A stretch of 64,000 nucleotides of DNA from JAAYJK01 sp964501655 (GTDB taxonomy: Bacteria; Bacillota; Syntrophomonadia; Syntrophomonadales; Syntrophomonadaceae). The notes beneath the pieces were generated by a model that did no database searches, was not told where the DNA came from, and saw only the letters and a list, made by a program, of their open reading frames with translations. Made by a program: the position numbers and the translations under genes. Below are positions 47,256 to 56,317 of this stretch, piece after piece. Within the stretch, counting starts at the first letter, position 1. Each line of letters begins with the position of its first letter. The stretch spans positions 27,617-91,616 of the forward strand of contig CAZCTN010000010.1 of NCBI GenBank assembly GCA_964501655.1. Reading direction: 5' to 3'.

Positions 47256-47426
47256 AAGGGAAAAGATTATCCAGAAAGCAGCGAAGAGCAAAAACTTAGA
47301 TTGCGCAAAGAAGAATTGGATCTGGCTAAGAACAAAGTCCACATCGGCAAGGTAGAATTCGGCAAGGAAATAGTACTGGTTATTGATTATCTGACCAGCT
47401 TGGATTGGGAGAAGTCCAAGCGGTAA
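47256..47426 (+). pseudogene. DUF2382-like C-terminal fragment
   Basis: The frame KGKDYPESSEEQKLRLRKEE, LDLAKNKVHIGKVEFGKEIV and on to SLDWEKSKR with stop at 47424 resembles the EE.L.L.EEEL.V.K..V..G.V...KE pattern of DUF2382 stress proteins. No start codon or ribosome site. A remnant. The rest of the 47170-47554 spacer holds only a half-palindrome GGACCGTCCCC near 47455. Confidence 0.45.
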
Positions 47427-47554
47427 AAAAAGGCTGCTTTTTCAGTGGTCTCGGACCGTCCCCTTATTTGGTTTTTGTTTTTACATAATAAAAGCAGATG
47501 CGGTTAATTATAAGCTATATATAGGTAATACGAAACATGCCAGGAGGACGCAAA

Positions 47555-48823
47555 ATGGCAAGGAAATATAACCATATCCCATTATGGCAAGATGTTACTG
47601 AATCAGAGTGGAATGATTGGAAATGGCAGGTAAGCAACCGCATAACTGCAGTGGAGGAATTGAAACATGTCATCATGCTCAGTGAAGAGGAAGAGGCAGG
47701 CATAAAAAGCAGCCTGGAAAACCTGCGAATGTCTATCACCCCTTACTATGTCAGTCTAATGAATCCTCGTGATCCCAATGATCCCATCAGGAAGCAGGCC
47801 ATCCCGATTCCCATGGAAGCAAAGCAAGCCAGTTGTGATCTGGAAGATCCCCTGGAAGAAGACAAAGACAAGCCGGTAAAAGGAATTACCCACAGATATC
47901 CGGATCGGGTATTATTCTTGATCACCGATCAATGCGCTATGTACTGCCGGCACTGTACCCGGCGCAGGATGGCCGGCGTTACTGACCAGACCATGCCCCG
48001 GGAGGACCTGGAGAATGCCCTGGATTATATCGCTCAAACCCGGCAGATCAGGGATGTACTTATATCCGGGGGGGACAGCCTGCTGGTCCGGGATGAGATT
48101 ATAGCCCACATATTAGAAAGACTGCGGAAGATAGAACATGTACAGGTGATCCGATTCGGTTCCCGCACTCCGGTTGTATTACCTCAGAGAATCACCGACG
48201 ATCTTTGTGATATTCTCAAAAAACATCATCCGGTCTGGTTCAATACCCATTTCAATCATCCTTATGAAATTACTCCGGAATCCAAAGAAGCCTGCAGGAA
48301 ATTAGCTGACGCTGGCGTTCCGCTGGGAAATCAGACTGTATTGTTAAAGGGAATCAATGACTGTCCCTATATCATAAGAAAACTAATGCATGAACTGGTT
48401 AATATGAGGGTTCGGCCTTACTACCTCTATCAATGCGATCTCTCCACCGGTATAGAACATTTCCGCACCCCGGTGAGCAAGGGCATTGAGATTATGGAAT
48501 TGCTGCGAGGGCATACCTCTGGCCTGGCCGTACCCACTTACGTCCTGGACGCGCCGGGTGGAGGAGGTAAAATTCCGGTTGCCCCTCAATACCTGATCTC
48601 TCAGTCCAATGATAAGATCATCCTTAGAAACTATGAGGGGATCATCTGTGCCTATGCGGAGCCTGAGGATAAAAGCAGTTCATGCCAGAACTGTGGTTTT
48701 TGTGATGAATACAAACAAGACCCCGCTAGGGGAATAGAAAAATTATTCCTGGAGGATAGGATAAACCTGGTGCCTAGAAGTAATATCCGCATGCAGCAGC
48801 GGGAACTGATGGAGGTTACTTGA
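47555..48823 (+). CDS. ablA: Lysine 2,3-aminomutase
   Basis: About 422 residues. Radical-SAM, PLP-dependent enzyme making L-beta-lysine from L-lysine. Seen: the cluster motif CAMYCRHCTRRRM, the PLP-region YVLDAPGGGGKIP, and the C-terminal zinc Cys cluster SCQNCGFCDEY. AGGAGG sits seven bases before ATG 47555; an ATG at 47537 lies upstream of it. The next gene is the acetyltransferase that makes N-epsilon-acetyl-beta-lysine, so the pair makes this compatible solute. Also called kamA. Confidence 0.95.
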   Translation: MARKYNHIPLWQDVTESEWNDWKWQVSNRITAVEELKHVIMLSEEEEAGIKSSLENLRMSITPYYVSLMNPRDPNDPIRKQAIPIPMEAKQASCDLEDPLEEDKDKPVKGITHRYPDRVLFLITDQCAMYCRHCTRRRMAGVTDQTMPREDLENALDYIAQTRQIRDVLISGGDSLLVRDEIIAHILERLRKIEHVQVIRFGSRTPVVLPQRITDDLCDILKKHHPVWFNTHFNHPYEITPESKEACRKLADAGVPLGNQTVLLKGINDCPYIIRKLMHELVNMRVRPYYLYQCDLSTGIEHFRTPVSKGIEIMELLRGHTSGLAVPTYVLDAPGGGGKIPVAPQYLISQSNDKIILRNYEGIICAYAEPEDKSSSCQNCGFCDEYKQDPARGIEKLFLEDRINLVPRSNIRMQQRELMEVT

Positions 48824-49683
48824 TTTTGCATTTAGATTATTGTGATAAAAAGGAAGCCACAGCAGTAAGCCATCACCTCGAGTACCTATCTGATTATTAT
48901 AGCAATAGAATTTTCCTGCTGGATAGAAGGGGTGATATTGATCAAATCATTCAAAGACTGAAGACTATTTCCTATAAAGAGAAAGCCGGTAAGATTATAG
49001 CTTATGCTCGAGAACAGGAGACAAGCGCTTTTAAGAAACATGGCTTTGTCCGGGAAGGAACTATTTCCGGTTATTTCCGGGGGGAAGATGCTTTCTGTTA
49101 TTCATACTTCAGCGATCCATGCCGAAGTTTCAGTGCCCGAATAATCAAAGAGGAGCGAATAATAAGAGAGGCCCTGACCGCGGTCTGCAAAGACCTTCCC
49201 GTATCTGGGTTCAAGGACTATGTTATAAGGACTGCATCAGAATCCGACGCAGAGGCCTTGGCAAATTTCCTGGGAGATAACTTTACTACCTATCCGACCC
49301 CGGTACATCATGCCGATTATATCAAGGCGATAATAAAGGAAAAAGCCCTATTTAAAATCGCCCTGCACCATGGGCAGATCATATGTGCAGCCTCAGCAGA
49401 CAGAGATTCAGGCTTCCTCAATGCCGAGATCACTGACTGCATAACCCATCCCGAGTACCGGGGCAAGGGCTTGAGCTCTTATCTTATTCATCTATTGGAG
49501 CAGGATCTGCAGGCTGCTGGATATATATCACTCTACAGTTTGGCCCGAGCCATATCTCCCGCCATAAACCGGGCTCTAAGAAGAAACGCTTATGAATACG
49601 GGGGACGCCTGATAAACAACTGCTGTATCATGGGCAACATTGAGGATATGAATATCTGGCACAAAACTATCCATAATAATTAA
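48820..49683 (+). CDS. ablB: Beta-lysine N6-acetyltransferase
   Basis: 287 residues. The C-terminal GNAT domain has the acetyl-CoA loop THPEYRGKGLSSYLIH, and the N-terminal AblB-specific part includes KHGFVREGTISGYFRGEDAF. Probable start TTG 48820, with GGAGG five bases upstream, overlapping ablA by four bases. Acts after AblA to give N-epsilon-acetyl-beta-lysine, an osmolyte of methanogens and some anaerobic bacteria. Confidence 0.92.
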   Translation: MILHLDYCDKKEATAVSHHLEYLSDYYSNRIFLLDRRGDIDQIIQRLKTISYKEKAGKIIAYAREQETSAFKKHGFVREGTISGYFRGEDAFCYSYFSDPCRSFSARIIKEERIIREALTAVCKDLPVSGFKDYVIRTASESDAEALANFLGDNFTTYPTPVHHADYIKAIIKEKALFKIALHHGQIICAASADRDSGFLNAEITDCITHPEYRGKGLSSYLIHLLEQDLQAAGYISLYSLARAISPAINRALRRNAYEYGGRLINNCCIMGNIEDMNIWHKTIHNN

Positions 49684-50077
49684 AACTCAGATTTAAATCC
49701 ACTTTATGTTCATTCGAAGATCTAATTCCCTAAAAGATCCCCGGGAAAAAACCTGCCTTTTGGTTACAGATTAACCGATAACCATCCCAGCTCTTCCATT
49801 GGTCCCTTGATCGGAACGAGAGCCCAGAAGCCTTTGCTTATGTATCAGTACAACCGTCCCCTGTTACGTTGGGAGGTTTTACAGTGAATTAGAAAAAAGT
49901 TCGTGAGAACCTCCGATCTGGTATCGGGGCCATGTCTCCCGCCAGATGGTCTTTTCCCATCCTTTTTCGGCCATCTTGAATTACCTTCCAGCCAGTGGTA
50001 TGATTTGCCTAAGCGATTTTAATCCCATCCGGCTTCCAGGCCTGGATATCAGTTTATTAAAGAGAGGTTTGGTATTT
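49684..50077. other. Spacer between ablB and aminotransferase
   Basis: About 390 bases. The aminotransferase frame is open through its last 130 bases but lacks a ribosome site there. No terminator, riboswitch or tRNA recognised. Confidence 0.4.
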
Positions 50078-51262
50078 ATGATAGCAAAACAAATGCAGGA
50101 GCAGGTTAAAAATAGTTCGGTGATCAGGGCCATGTTTGAAGAGGGCAAAAGACTCTCCGAGATTTATGGGGCGGAAAATGTATTTGATTTCAGTCTGGGC
50201 AACCCCAATGTCCCGGCTCCGGAAGCAGTAAAACAGGCCATTTTGGATATTGTAAACCAGGAAGATGCCATGAGCATCCATGGTTATATGAATAACTCCG
50301 GTTATGAAGAGGTGAGAACTGCCATAGCCGAATCGATCAACCAAAAATTTGGCACAGCTTTTTCCCAGGACAATATTATTATGACTGTGGGTGCTGCTGG
50401 TGGATTAAATGTTATTTTCAAAACTCTGCTCAATCCTGAAGATGAAGTTATTGCCTTTGCACCCTTTTTCGGGGAATACCGCAATTATGTATCTAACTAC
50501 GACGGCCGGCTGGTTATAGTATCTCCCCATACCGCTGATTTCCAGCCTAACCTCCAGGAGTTTAAAAAGAAAATTTCTTCCCGCACCAAGGCGGTTATCG
50601 TAAATTCACCCAACAATCCTACCGGGGTCATCTACTCGGAAGCTACCATAATGAAAATGGCTGATATCCTGCGGGAAAAACAAGAGGAATTTGGAATAGA
50701 TATTTATCTTATTTCTGATGAACCGTACCGGGAATTGGCTTATGATAACACTGAAGTACCTTACCTGAGTAAATATTATGCCAACACTATTATCGGCTAC
50801 TCCTTCAGCAAATCTTTATCATTGCCCGGAGAGAGAATCGGTTATCTGGTGATTCCCGATCAGGCAGCTGATTTTGAAAATGTTATTTCGGCTGCCAATA
50901 TCGCAAACCGTATTTTGGGTTTTGTCAATGCTCCTTCTATGTTTCAGCGGGTTATCGCCCGCTGCCTGGATGCTAAAGCCGATATCGATACCTATAATAA
51001 AAACCGGGAACTGTTATACAATGGTCTCCTCTCCTTCGGCTATGACTGCATTAAACCCCAAGGAGCCTTTTATTTGTTTGTTAAAGCCCCTATTGAGGAT
51101 GACATGGAATTCTGCCGCCTGGCCAAAGAGAAAAATATACTCATCGTTCCCGGCACTTCCTTTGGCTGCCCCGGTTATGTCCGTATCGCGTACTGTGTAG
51201 CTTATAAGACCATCGAAAGATCCTTGCCCGGTTTCAAGGAATTAATTGATGAATCCAGGTAA
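50078..51262 (+). CDS. Class I/II PLP-dependent aminotransferase (AspB-like)
   Basis: About 394 residues. Conserved VNSPNNPTGVIY, ISDEPYRELAYD and PLP-Lys motif SYSFSKSLSLPGERIGY, and C-terminal GYVRIAYCV. AGAGAGG about ten bases before ATG 50078 sets the start; 44 upstream in-frame codons do not match the family. Probably an aspartate- or aromatic-type aminotransferase; substrate not deducible. Confidence 0.9.
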   Translation: MIAKQMQEQVKNSSVIRAMFEEGKRLSEIYGAENVFDFSLGNPNVPAPEAVKQAILDIVNQEDAMSIHGYMNNSGYEEVRTAIAESINQKFGTAFSQDNIIMTVGAAGGLNVIFKTLLNPEDEVIAFAPFFGEYRNYVSNYDGRLVIVSPHTADFQPNLQEFKKKISSRTKAVIVNSPNNPTGVIYSEATIMKMADILREKQEEFGIDIYLISDEPYRELAYDNTEVPYLSKYYANTIIGYSFSKSLSLPGERIGYLVIPDQAADFENVISAANIANRILGFVNAPSMFQRVIARCLDAKADIDTYNKNRELLYNGLLSFGYDCIKPQGAFYLFVKAPIEDDMEFCRLAKEKNILIVPGTSFGCPGYVRIAYCVAYKTIERSLPGFKELIDESR

Positions 51263-51349
51263 CTCTTTCTGATTATTATGAACTAAAGAGGAGGATTATT
51301 CCTGGGTCGGCCTGTACCGGCCAGGGAAAGCGGTGTGGGATGGGACACT

Positions 51350-51988
51350 CTAAAATATCGCTGTTGCTTGCAGATAATCACGGATTTCCCTGAGCAGGGC
51401 CTCCGACCCCACGTATATAGTAGATCCAAGCAAACCCATAGCCAGTATACTGACGCTCATATTAATCCAGAGTAATTTGCGATTGCCGTTCAACAGAGTC
51501 AAACCTATCAGAATGACTACTATGGCTGGAAGGCTGTTTAGAAATGAAGGCAGCATTATAAAAAGGCTTAAAAGGACCACCGCCAGCGATGCCAGACGTA
51601 TCTCGGCTTCTTTCAGCGCCGTTGTCTGTTTGCCGGTCATAATATATCCTTCCAGTTTTCTGCACAAGGGTATGGCTTTATTTTCAATTTTTTCGATGAT
51701 TTCCCGTGATATCACCTTTCGGCCAATAAATTTTGGCAGCCATATGCGGGTTCCCCCCATTGCTCTCTGAAAAGCCCAAACCAACAAAAGAACCGAAGGA
51801 ATAAAGCCCACCCCAGGAGGCAAGGGAACGGTTAAAGGCAGGGCTATAATTATAAACATCAGACCAAAACCCTGAGAACCAAAAGCCTCTATTAAATCTT
51901 CAACTCTGATGCCGCCTCCCTTTTGGCTGATAATATCGCTAATTAACCGGCTGGGTGGCTTGCTTTCCAATAAATCCATAAAATCCAT
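51350..51988 (-). CDS. ExoD-like membrane protein
   Basis: About 212 residues. The family region SRLISDIISQKGGGIRVEDL, GSQGFGLMFIIIALPLTVPL and LLVWAFQRAMGG matches ExoD (exopolysaccharide synthesis) proteins, with hydrophobic segments toward the end (LLSLFIMLPSFLNSLPAIVVILIG). AAGGAG before ATG 51988 is the likely start; the frame is open 39 codons further. Role unknown despite the family name. Confidence 0.8.
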   Translation of the reverse strand: MDFMDLLESKPPSRLISDIISQKGGGIRVEDLIEAFGSQGFGLMFIIIALPLTVPLPPGVGFIPSVLLLVWAFQRAMGGTRIWLPKFIGRKVISREIIEKIENKAIPLCRKLEGYIMTGKQTTALKEAEIRLASLAVVLLSLFIMLPSFLNSLPAIVVILIGLTLLNGNRKLLWINMSVSILAMGLLGSTIYVGSEALLREIRDYLQATAIF

Positions 51989-52152
51989 TATTACTCCTTT
52001 ATCCAGTCTTGGCTTGATTCTATTATAACCTATTAAACAGTTCAACTCCAAATTCTGTAAAATAGTCCCTGGAGAGGCAGCGAACTCTTTTCTCATCATT
52101 TGCATAATATGCTATGCTTATCTGATTATTATGCCACTAACCTGGTCCTGCC

Positions 52153-52179
52153 CAATAAAAAAGCCCTATGCAGGGCTTT
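52153..52179 (-). terminator. Terminator of the ABC importer/UroD-family operon
   Basis: Minus strand AAAGCCCT-GCAT-AGGGCTTT followed by TTTTATT, about 105 bases past the stop at 52284. Strong intrinsic terminator. Nothing else recognised in 51989-52283. Confidence 0.85.
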
Positions 52180-52283
52180 GACCACTTAAATTATCCATCT
52201 CTCTCTTGCAGTTTGGCTTCCATGATGACGCCCTCTTGTCCAGGATACACTTATCCCTGAGAGGACTGCCCATTCCCTCATCT

Positions 52284-53282
52284 TTAATCTCCGATCTGCG
52301 AAAATGGTGTCTGGGCCGCTTTTATGGCGGTTTTTAGATTTTCATGCGGGGTGTCCGGAGTGCAATCACAGCCAAAGGAAAAGAGGAAATTGGGATATTT
52401 TTTCATGCTCCTGAGCAGTTCCAGGGTATGTTGGCGAACCTGGGAAGCCTGCATTTCCCGCAGTACATAAACCGGGTCCAGGTTCCCAATAATGACTACT
52501 TCTTCAGGAACATGCTGGGCAACCTGGGGCAGATTCATGACCTGATCGAGGCTCAATCCCTCCACTCCGCTGCTTAACATCTCCTGCATGATATAATTGG
52601 TGTCCCCGCAGATATGCAGGACCCTCCAGACATGTTCCGGCAAACTATCATAAAGGGTTCTCAAGCGCTTTACTACCAGTTGTTCAAAGCGGGCAGGCGA
52701 CAATATTACTGCCGTTGGCTCGCTGATGCAGAGTAGCCGCACCCCCGCTTCCGCCACTGCTTGGGCATAATCGCTAACCAGATTATGAGTATAATCCAGC
52801 ATCTCTTCCACGAAATCCGGCCGGCGGATAATAGCCCGGGCAAAATCACCCACCCCGGCCAGCTCAGCCGCCAGGGTAAAAGGGCCCTGCAAGGAAATGG
52901 CCAAGGGTTTATCAAATCGCCGGGAAATCAGGTTTAGAGCCTCCAGGTATTGTGGCATGCGCCCGTCGGAATACGGATCAAGCCGCTTGAGCCTGGACAG
53001 GCTTTCCGAATCTTTTATTGGGTTATCCAGGGTGCTGGGAAAGTCATAATCGGATTGCATAAGAGGCAGACCCAGAGATTCAACAAATATTGCCCCATCA
53101 TCCAGGGGGTAAACAAAATCAGCTTCAAATTCCTGGTCCATAGCTATGGCTAGCTCCAGGTGTTTTTGCGGAGATAAGTAAACTTCCCTTAGTTTATACC
53201 CGGTCAGCTGCAGGCCGATGGTTGCCATCCAGGGGAAAGCCAGCCGCCGATGGTAGTTGGCGATGTATTCGTGTAACCTCAT
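52284..53282 (-). CDS. UroD/MtaA-family methyltransferase (importer-linked)
   Basis: About 332 residues. The uroporphyrinogen-decarboxylase fold as in MtaA/CmuA methyltransferases, not in a heme context. Seen: ISLQGPFTLAAELAGVGDFA, LLCISEPTAVILSP, the zinc-type VLHICGDTNYIMQEML and a late FGCDCTPDTP supplying the third ligand. GGGAGG before ATG 53282 sets the start. Last gene of the operon encoding the CUT1-like importer, 35 bases after the ATPase gene. I infer a substrate-linked methyltransferase working with the corrinoid protein at 60299; the family alone does not prove it. Confidence 0.82.
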   Translation of the reverse strand: MRLHEYIANYHRRLAFPWMATIGLQLTGYKLREVYLSPQKHLELAIAMDQEFEADFVYPLDDGAIFVESLGLPLMQSDYDFPSTLDNPIKDSESLSRLKRLDPYSDGRMPQYLEALNLISRRFDKPLAISLQGPFTLAAELAGVGDFARAIIRRPDFVEEMLDYTHNLVSDYAQAVAEAGVRLLCISEPTAVILSPARFEQLVVKRLRTLYDSLPEHVWRVLHICGDTNYIMQEMLSSGVEGLSLDQVMNLPQVAQHVPEEVVIIGNLDPVYVLREMQASQVRQHTLELLRSMKKYPNFLFSFGCDCTPDTPHENLKTAIKAAQTPFSQIGD

Positions 53283-53317
53283 CAAAATTCCTCCCAACTG
53301 CTGGTATGGTGAAATAC

Positions 53318-54418
53318 TCAGACTATTCTATTGCCGTTTTCCCGGTCAAACAGATGCACCTTGTCAGAGCTAAAATATAACTCAAATACTTCTTCCATTT
53401 TGATACCTGTTCCTGGATGTACTTTAACGGTCAAATCTCCATTCTCAGTGTTAAAATGAACGTGTAATTCGGCTCCCAAATTTTCTATTACGTCAACTAT
53501 GCCGGTAATGGGTACCATATTAACCGAAGCTCGGGAAAGCATGATGTCTTCAGCTCGAATTCCCAGAGTAACTGATTTTCCTGCATAGCCTTTCGCTTCA
53601 ACTGCGCTTTTATGTTTGCCTTCCAGCAACAGGCTGCCCTGCTGGAAAGAAACCCGCAGCCCACCATCTTTTTTTATAATCTCGGCATTTATCAAATTCA
53701 TGGGCGGCGTGCCTATGAAATTGGCTACAAAGGTATTGGCCGGTCTTTGATATATGTTGCTGGGGGTATCCGCCTGCTGGATCATACCCTCCTGTAAAAC
53801 CACTATTTTGGAGCCCATGGTCATGGCCTCAGTTTGGTCATGAGTCACATAAACCATGGTAGTCTTTAATCTCTTGTGCAAACGACAGATTTCAGCCCGC
53901 ATTTGTCCGCGCAATTTTGCGTCCAAATTGGACAACGGCTCATCCATCAGGCAAATCTGCGGCTCCCGGATGATGGCGCGTCCCAGAGCCACCCTTTGCC
54001 GCTGGCCCCCCGACAACTGCCGGGGCTTCCGTTCCAAAAGATCCTCTATTTCCAGTATTTCGGCTACTTTATGGACCCTTTCCTCGATTTCTCTACGGGG
54101 TGTTTTCTTTATTTTCAGGGCAAAGGCTAAATTATTGTAAACATTCATATGAGGATACAGGGCATAATTCTGAAAAACCATGGCTATGTCCCTGTCCCCA
54201 GGCGAAACATTATTTACCAGCTTATCCCCAATATATATATTCCCCCCGGTAATCTCTTCCAAACCTGCAATCATCCGCAAAATAGTAGATTTACCGCAGC
54301 CTGAAGGTCCAACCAGCACCAGGAATTCCTTGTCTTCAATGAGAAGGTCCACGTCCTTGATGGCCACTACCTTGTTATCATATATCTTGTGCAAATTCTC
54401 CAAGCGTAATCTAGCCAT
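53318..54418 (-). CDS. ABC importer ATPase (UgpC/MsmK/MalK type)
   Basis: About 366 residues. Walker A GPSGCGKST, signature LSGGQRQRVALGRA, Walker B ICLMDEPLSNLDAKL, H-loop YVTHDQTEAMTM, and a C-terminal OB/TOBE region (LGIRAEDIMLS). Start ATG 54418 (MARLRLENL); the frame is open six codons further over the ribosome site. CUT1-family architecture, the energy subunit for the two permeases that precede it. Confidence 0.92.
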   Translation of the reverse strand: MARLRLENLHKIYDNKVVAIKDVDLLIEDKEFLVLVGPSGCGKSTILRMIAGLEEITGGNIYIGDKLVNNVSPGDRDIAMVFQNYALYPHMNVYNNLAFALKIKKTPRREIEERVHKVAEILEIEDLLERKPRQLSGGQRQRVALGRAIIREPQICLMDEPLSNLDAKLRGQMRAEICRLHKRLKTTMVYVTHDQTEAMTMGSKIVVLQEGMIQQADTPSNIYQRPANTFVANFIGTPPMNLINAEIIKKDGGLRVSFQQGSLLLEGKHKSAVEAKGYAGKSVTLGIRAEDIMLSRASVNMVPITGIVDVIENLGAELHVHFNTENGDLTVKVHPGTGIKMEEVFELYFSSDKVHLFDRENGNRIV

Positions 54419-54463
54419 ATCTTTTATCACCTCCAACGCTTTTCTCCTATATTACATTTTTCT

Positions 54464-55300
54464 TTACTCTTTAACCGCTCCAACCGTCAAACCTTTGATG
54501 AAATATTTCTGCACCATTACGAAAAGACAATATACCGGTAAAGACATGGTAACACTGGCCGCAGTCAATAGGGCATAATCTGTTCGGTAATACCCCAGGA
54601 GGGTTTGCAGCCCCACTGCAATAGTACGGTTGGAATCGCTGGTAATCAAGTTGGCGGCGAACAAATATTCACTCCAGCCCAGAACAAAGGAAAAAATGAC
54701 TACGGTGGTGATTCCTGCCAAAGAAATGGGCAGGATAATCCTATGCAATACCTGCCAGTATGAACAGCCATCAACCAATGCGGCTTGAACCAGCTCAGCG
54801 GGAATTGATTCGAAGAAGGTTTTTAACATCCATACGCTGAATGGCAGAGAAAAAGAAAGATAAGCCATAACCAGGCTGAACTTGGTATCTATCAAATTCA
54901 AGCGATAACACATTATAAATAGAGGAATAATAAGGAGAATCTGAGGGAACATATAAGCCGCCAGAATTCCTTTGGCAACCAGTTTGCGGCCAGGAAATTT
55001 CATCCAAACGATGGCAGCTGCCGCCAATGATGAAATCATCAGTGACAAAATGGCTGTAAACGAAGCTACCCATAAGCTGTTATACATATATTGCGGGAAA
55101 TTCCGGACTTTAAACAGTTTTATGTAATTATCCAGGGTAAAATGCTGGGGCAGTAAAGTGGGAGCAGCTGTGATTACCTCACCAATGGGTTTCAGCGAAG
55201 TAAAAAAAGTTATTACCATAGGAAAAATAATGATAAAGGTTACTATGCTTAACAGTAAAAAGTACCCTATGGATTTTAGCCATGTACCTTTATACTTCAT
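54464..55300 (-). CDS. ABC importer permease (MalG-like)
   Basis: 278 residues, six TM segments, and the EAA-type loop EAA-like LVQAALVDGCSYWQVLHRIILPIS. Conserved ending YFIKGLTVGAVKE. Overlaps the MalF-like gene by 11 bases. CUT1 family, usually for sugars or glycerol-phosphate compounds. Confidence 0.9.
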   Translation of the reverse strand: MKYKGTWLKSIGYFLLLSIVTFIIIFPMVITFFTSLKPIGEVITAAPTLLPQHFTLDNYIKLFKVRNFPQYMYNSLWVASFTAILSLMISSLAAAAIVWMKFPGRKLVAKGILAAYMFPQILLIIPLFIMCYRLNLIDTKFSLVMAYLSFSLPFSVWMLKTFFESIPAELVQAALVDGCSYWQVLHRIILPISLAGITTVVIFSFVLGWSEYLFAANLITSDSNRTIAVGLQTLLGYYRTDYALLTAASVTMSLPVYCLFVMVQKYFIKGLTVGAVKE

Positions 55301-56180
55301 AATTCTGCCTGCTCCCCATCACTCTGAAATACAATGCCGTAAAGACAATAAGAAAAATAAACATAATCACCGCCAGGGCCATGCCATAAGCCATATCTTT
55401 AGCCGGAAATGCCTTTAAGTATATATATAGGCTCAATGTCAGGGTTTCATAGGCCGGGCCACCAGTGGTCAGCAAGAATACCAGATCAAAGGCGCAAAAC
55501 ATCCAGATAGTTTCCAGTATGGCCACAATAATAATGGAAGGTTTTAAGGAGGGCAAAGTAATATGCCAGAACATCTGCCACTTCGTAGCACCCTCCAACT
55601 GGGCAACTTGATACAGGTTTTTGTCAATAGACTGCAAAGCAGCCAGCAAGAAAACCATTACAAAGGGATAATAACACCAGATCAGAGGAATCAGAACTCC
55701 AATCCAGGCTGTTTGTGCGCTGGCTAAAATATTGAATGGCATATCAATAATATGGTATTTCAGCAATATATAATTGATATAGCCGTAAAAGTCATTGTAC
55801 AACCAGCGAAAAGTCAAGACCACCACTATGGACGGCAAAGTCCAGGGCAAAAACAATAACCCCCGAAAAAATGCCACATATTTTTCCTTGCGGTTCAGCA
55901 ATAAGGCCAATAAAAGACCCAGAAGCAGGGCTCCAAGTACTCCAACAGCGGTGAATTTTAGGGAATGCTGCAAGGAAAGCCAGAAAAGATCATCCTGCAG
56001 CATGCGCAAATAATTTTCCCAACCTATGACTTGATACCTTTCATAGGTAAACATTTTATTGGTAAAACTCAGCCAAACCCCATTAGCAAAAGGGTAGATC
56101 AATACGCTCACGATGCACAACACCAGGGGTGTAATGAATAAAATGCCAGTTATGCTTGTCTTGGAGTGTGCTGACTTCAT
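55290..56180 (-). CDS. ABC importer permease (MalF/UgpA-like)
   Basis: 296 residues, about six TM segments (GILFITPLVLCIVSVLIYPF and on), with the coupling loop LYQVAQLEGATKWQMFWHIT. Pairs with the MalG-like permease. Follows the binding protein gene by about 140 bases. Confidence 0.9.
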   Translation of the reverse strand: MKSAHSKTSITGILFITPLVLCIVSVLIYPFANGVWLSFTNKMFTYERYQVIGWENYLRMLQDDLFWLSLQHSLKFTAVGVLGALLLGLLLALLLNRKEKYVAFFRGLLFLPWTLPSIVVVLTFRWLYNDFYGYINYILLKYHIIDMPFNILASAQTAWIGVLIPLIWCYYPFVMVFLLAALQSIDKNLYQVAQLEGATKWQMFWHITLPSLKPSIIIVAILETIWMFCAFDLVFLLTTGGPAYETLTLSLYIYLKAFPAKDMAYGMALAVIMFIFLIVFTALYFRVMGSRQNYEV

Positions 56181-56317
56181 ACTGTACGATTCCCCTTAAA
56201 ACAATAATCAAACAGGAATTGAATAGTCCCCCTGTCGGAGGCTGTCAATTCCTGTTTAATATTTAATTCGCCTTTCTATCCTGCTGACTATCCTATACTA
56301 AATCCCGATTCACCATT

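Noticed and set aside
52284..53282. Uroporphyrinogen decarboxylase of heme synthesis
   Set aside because: HxC plus late Cys ligands and the importer context match MtaA-like methyltransferases; no heme genes are near.
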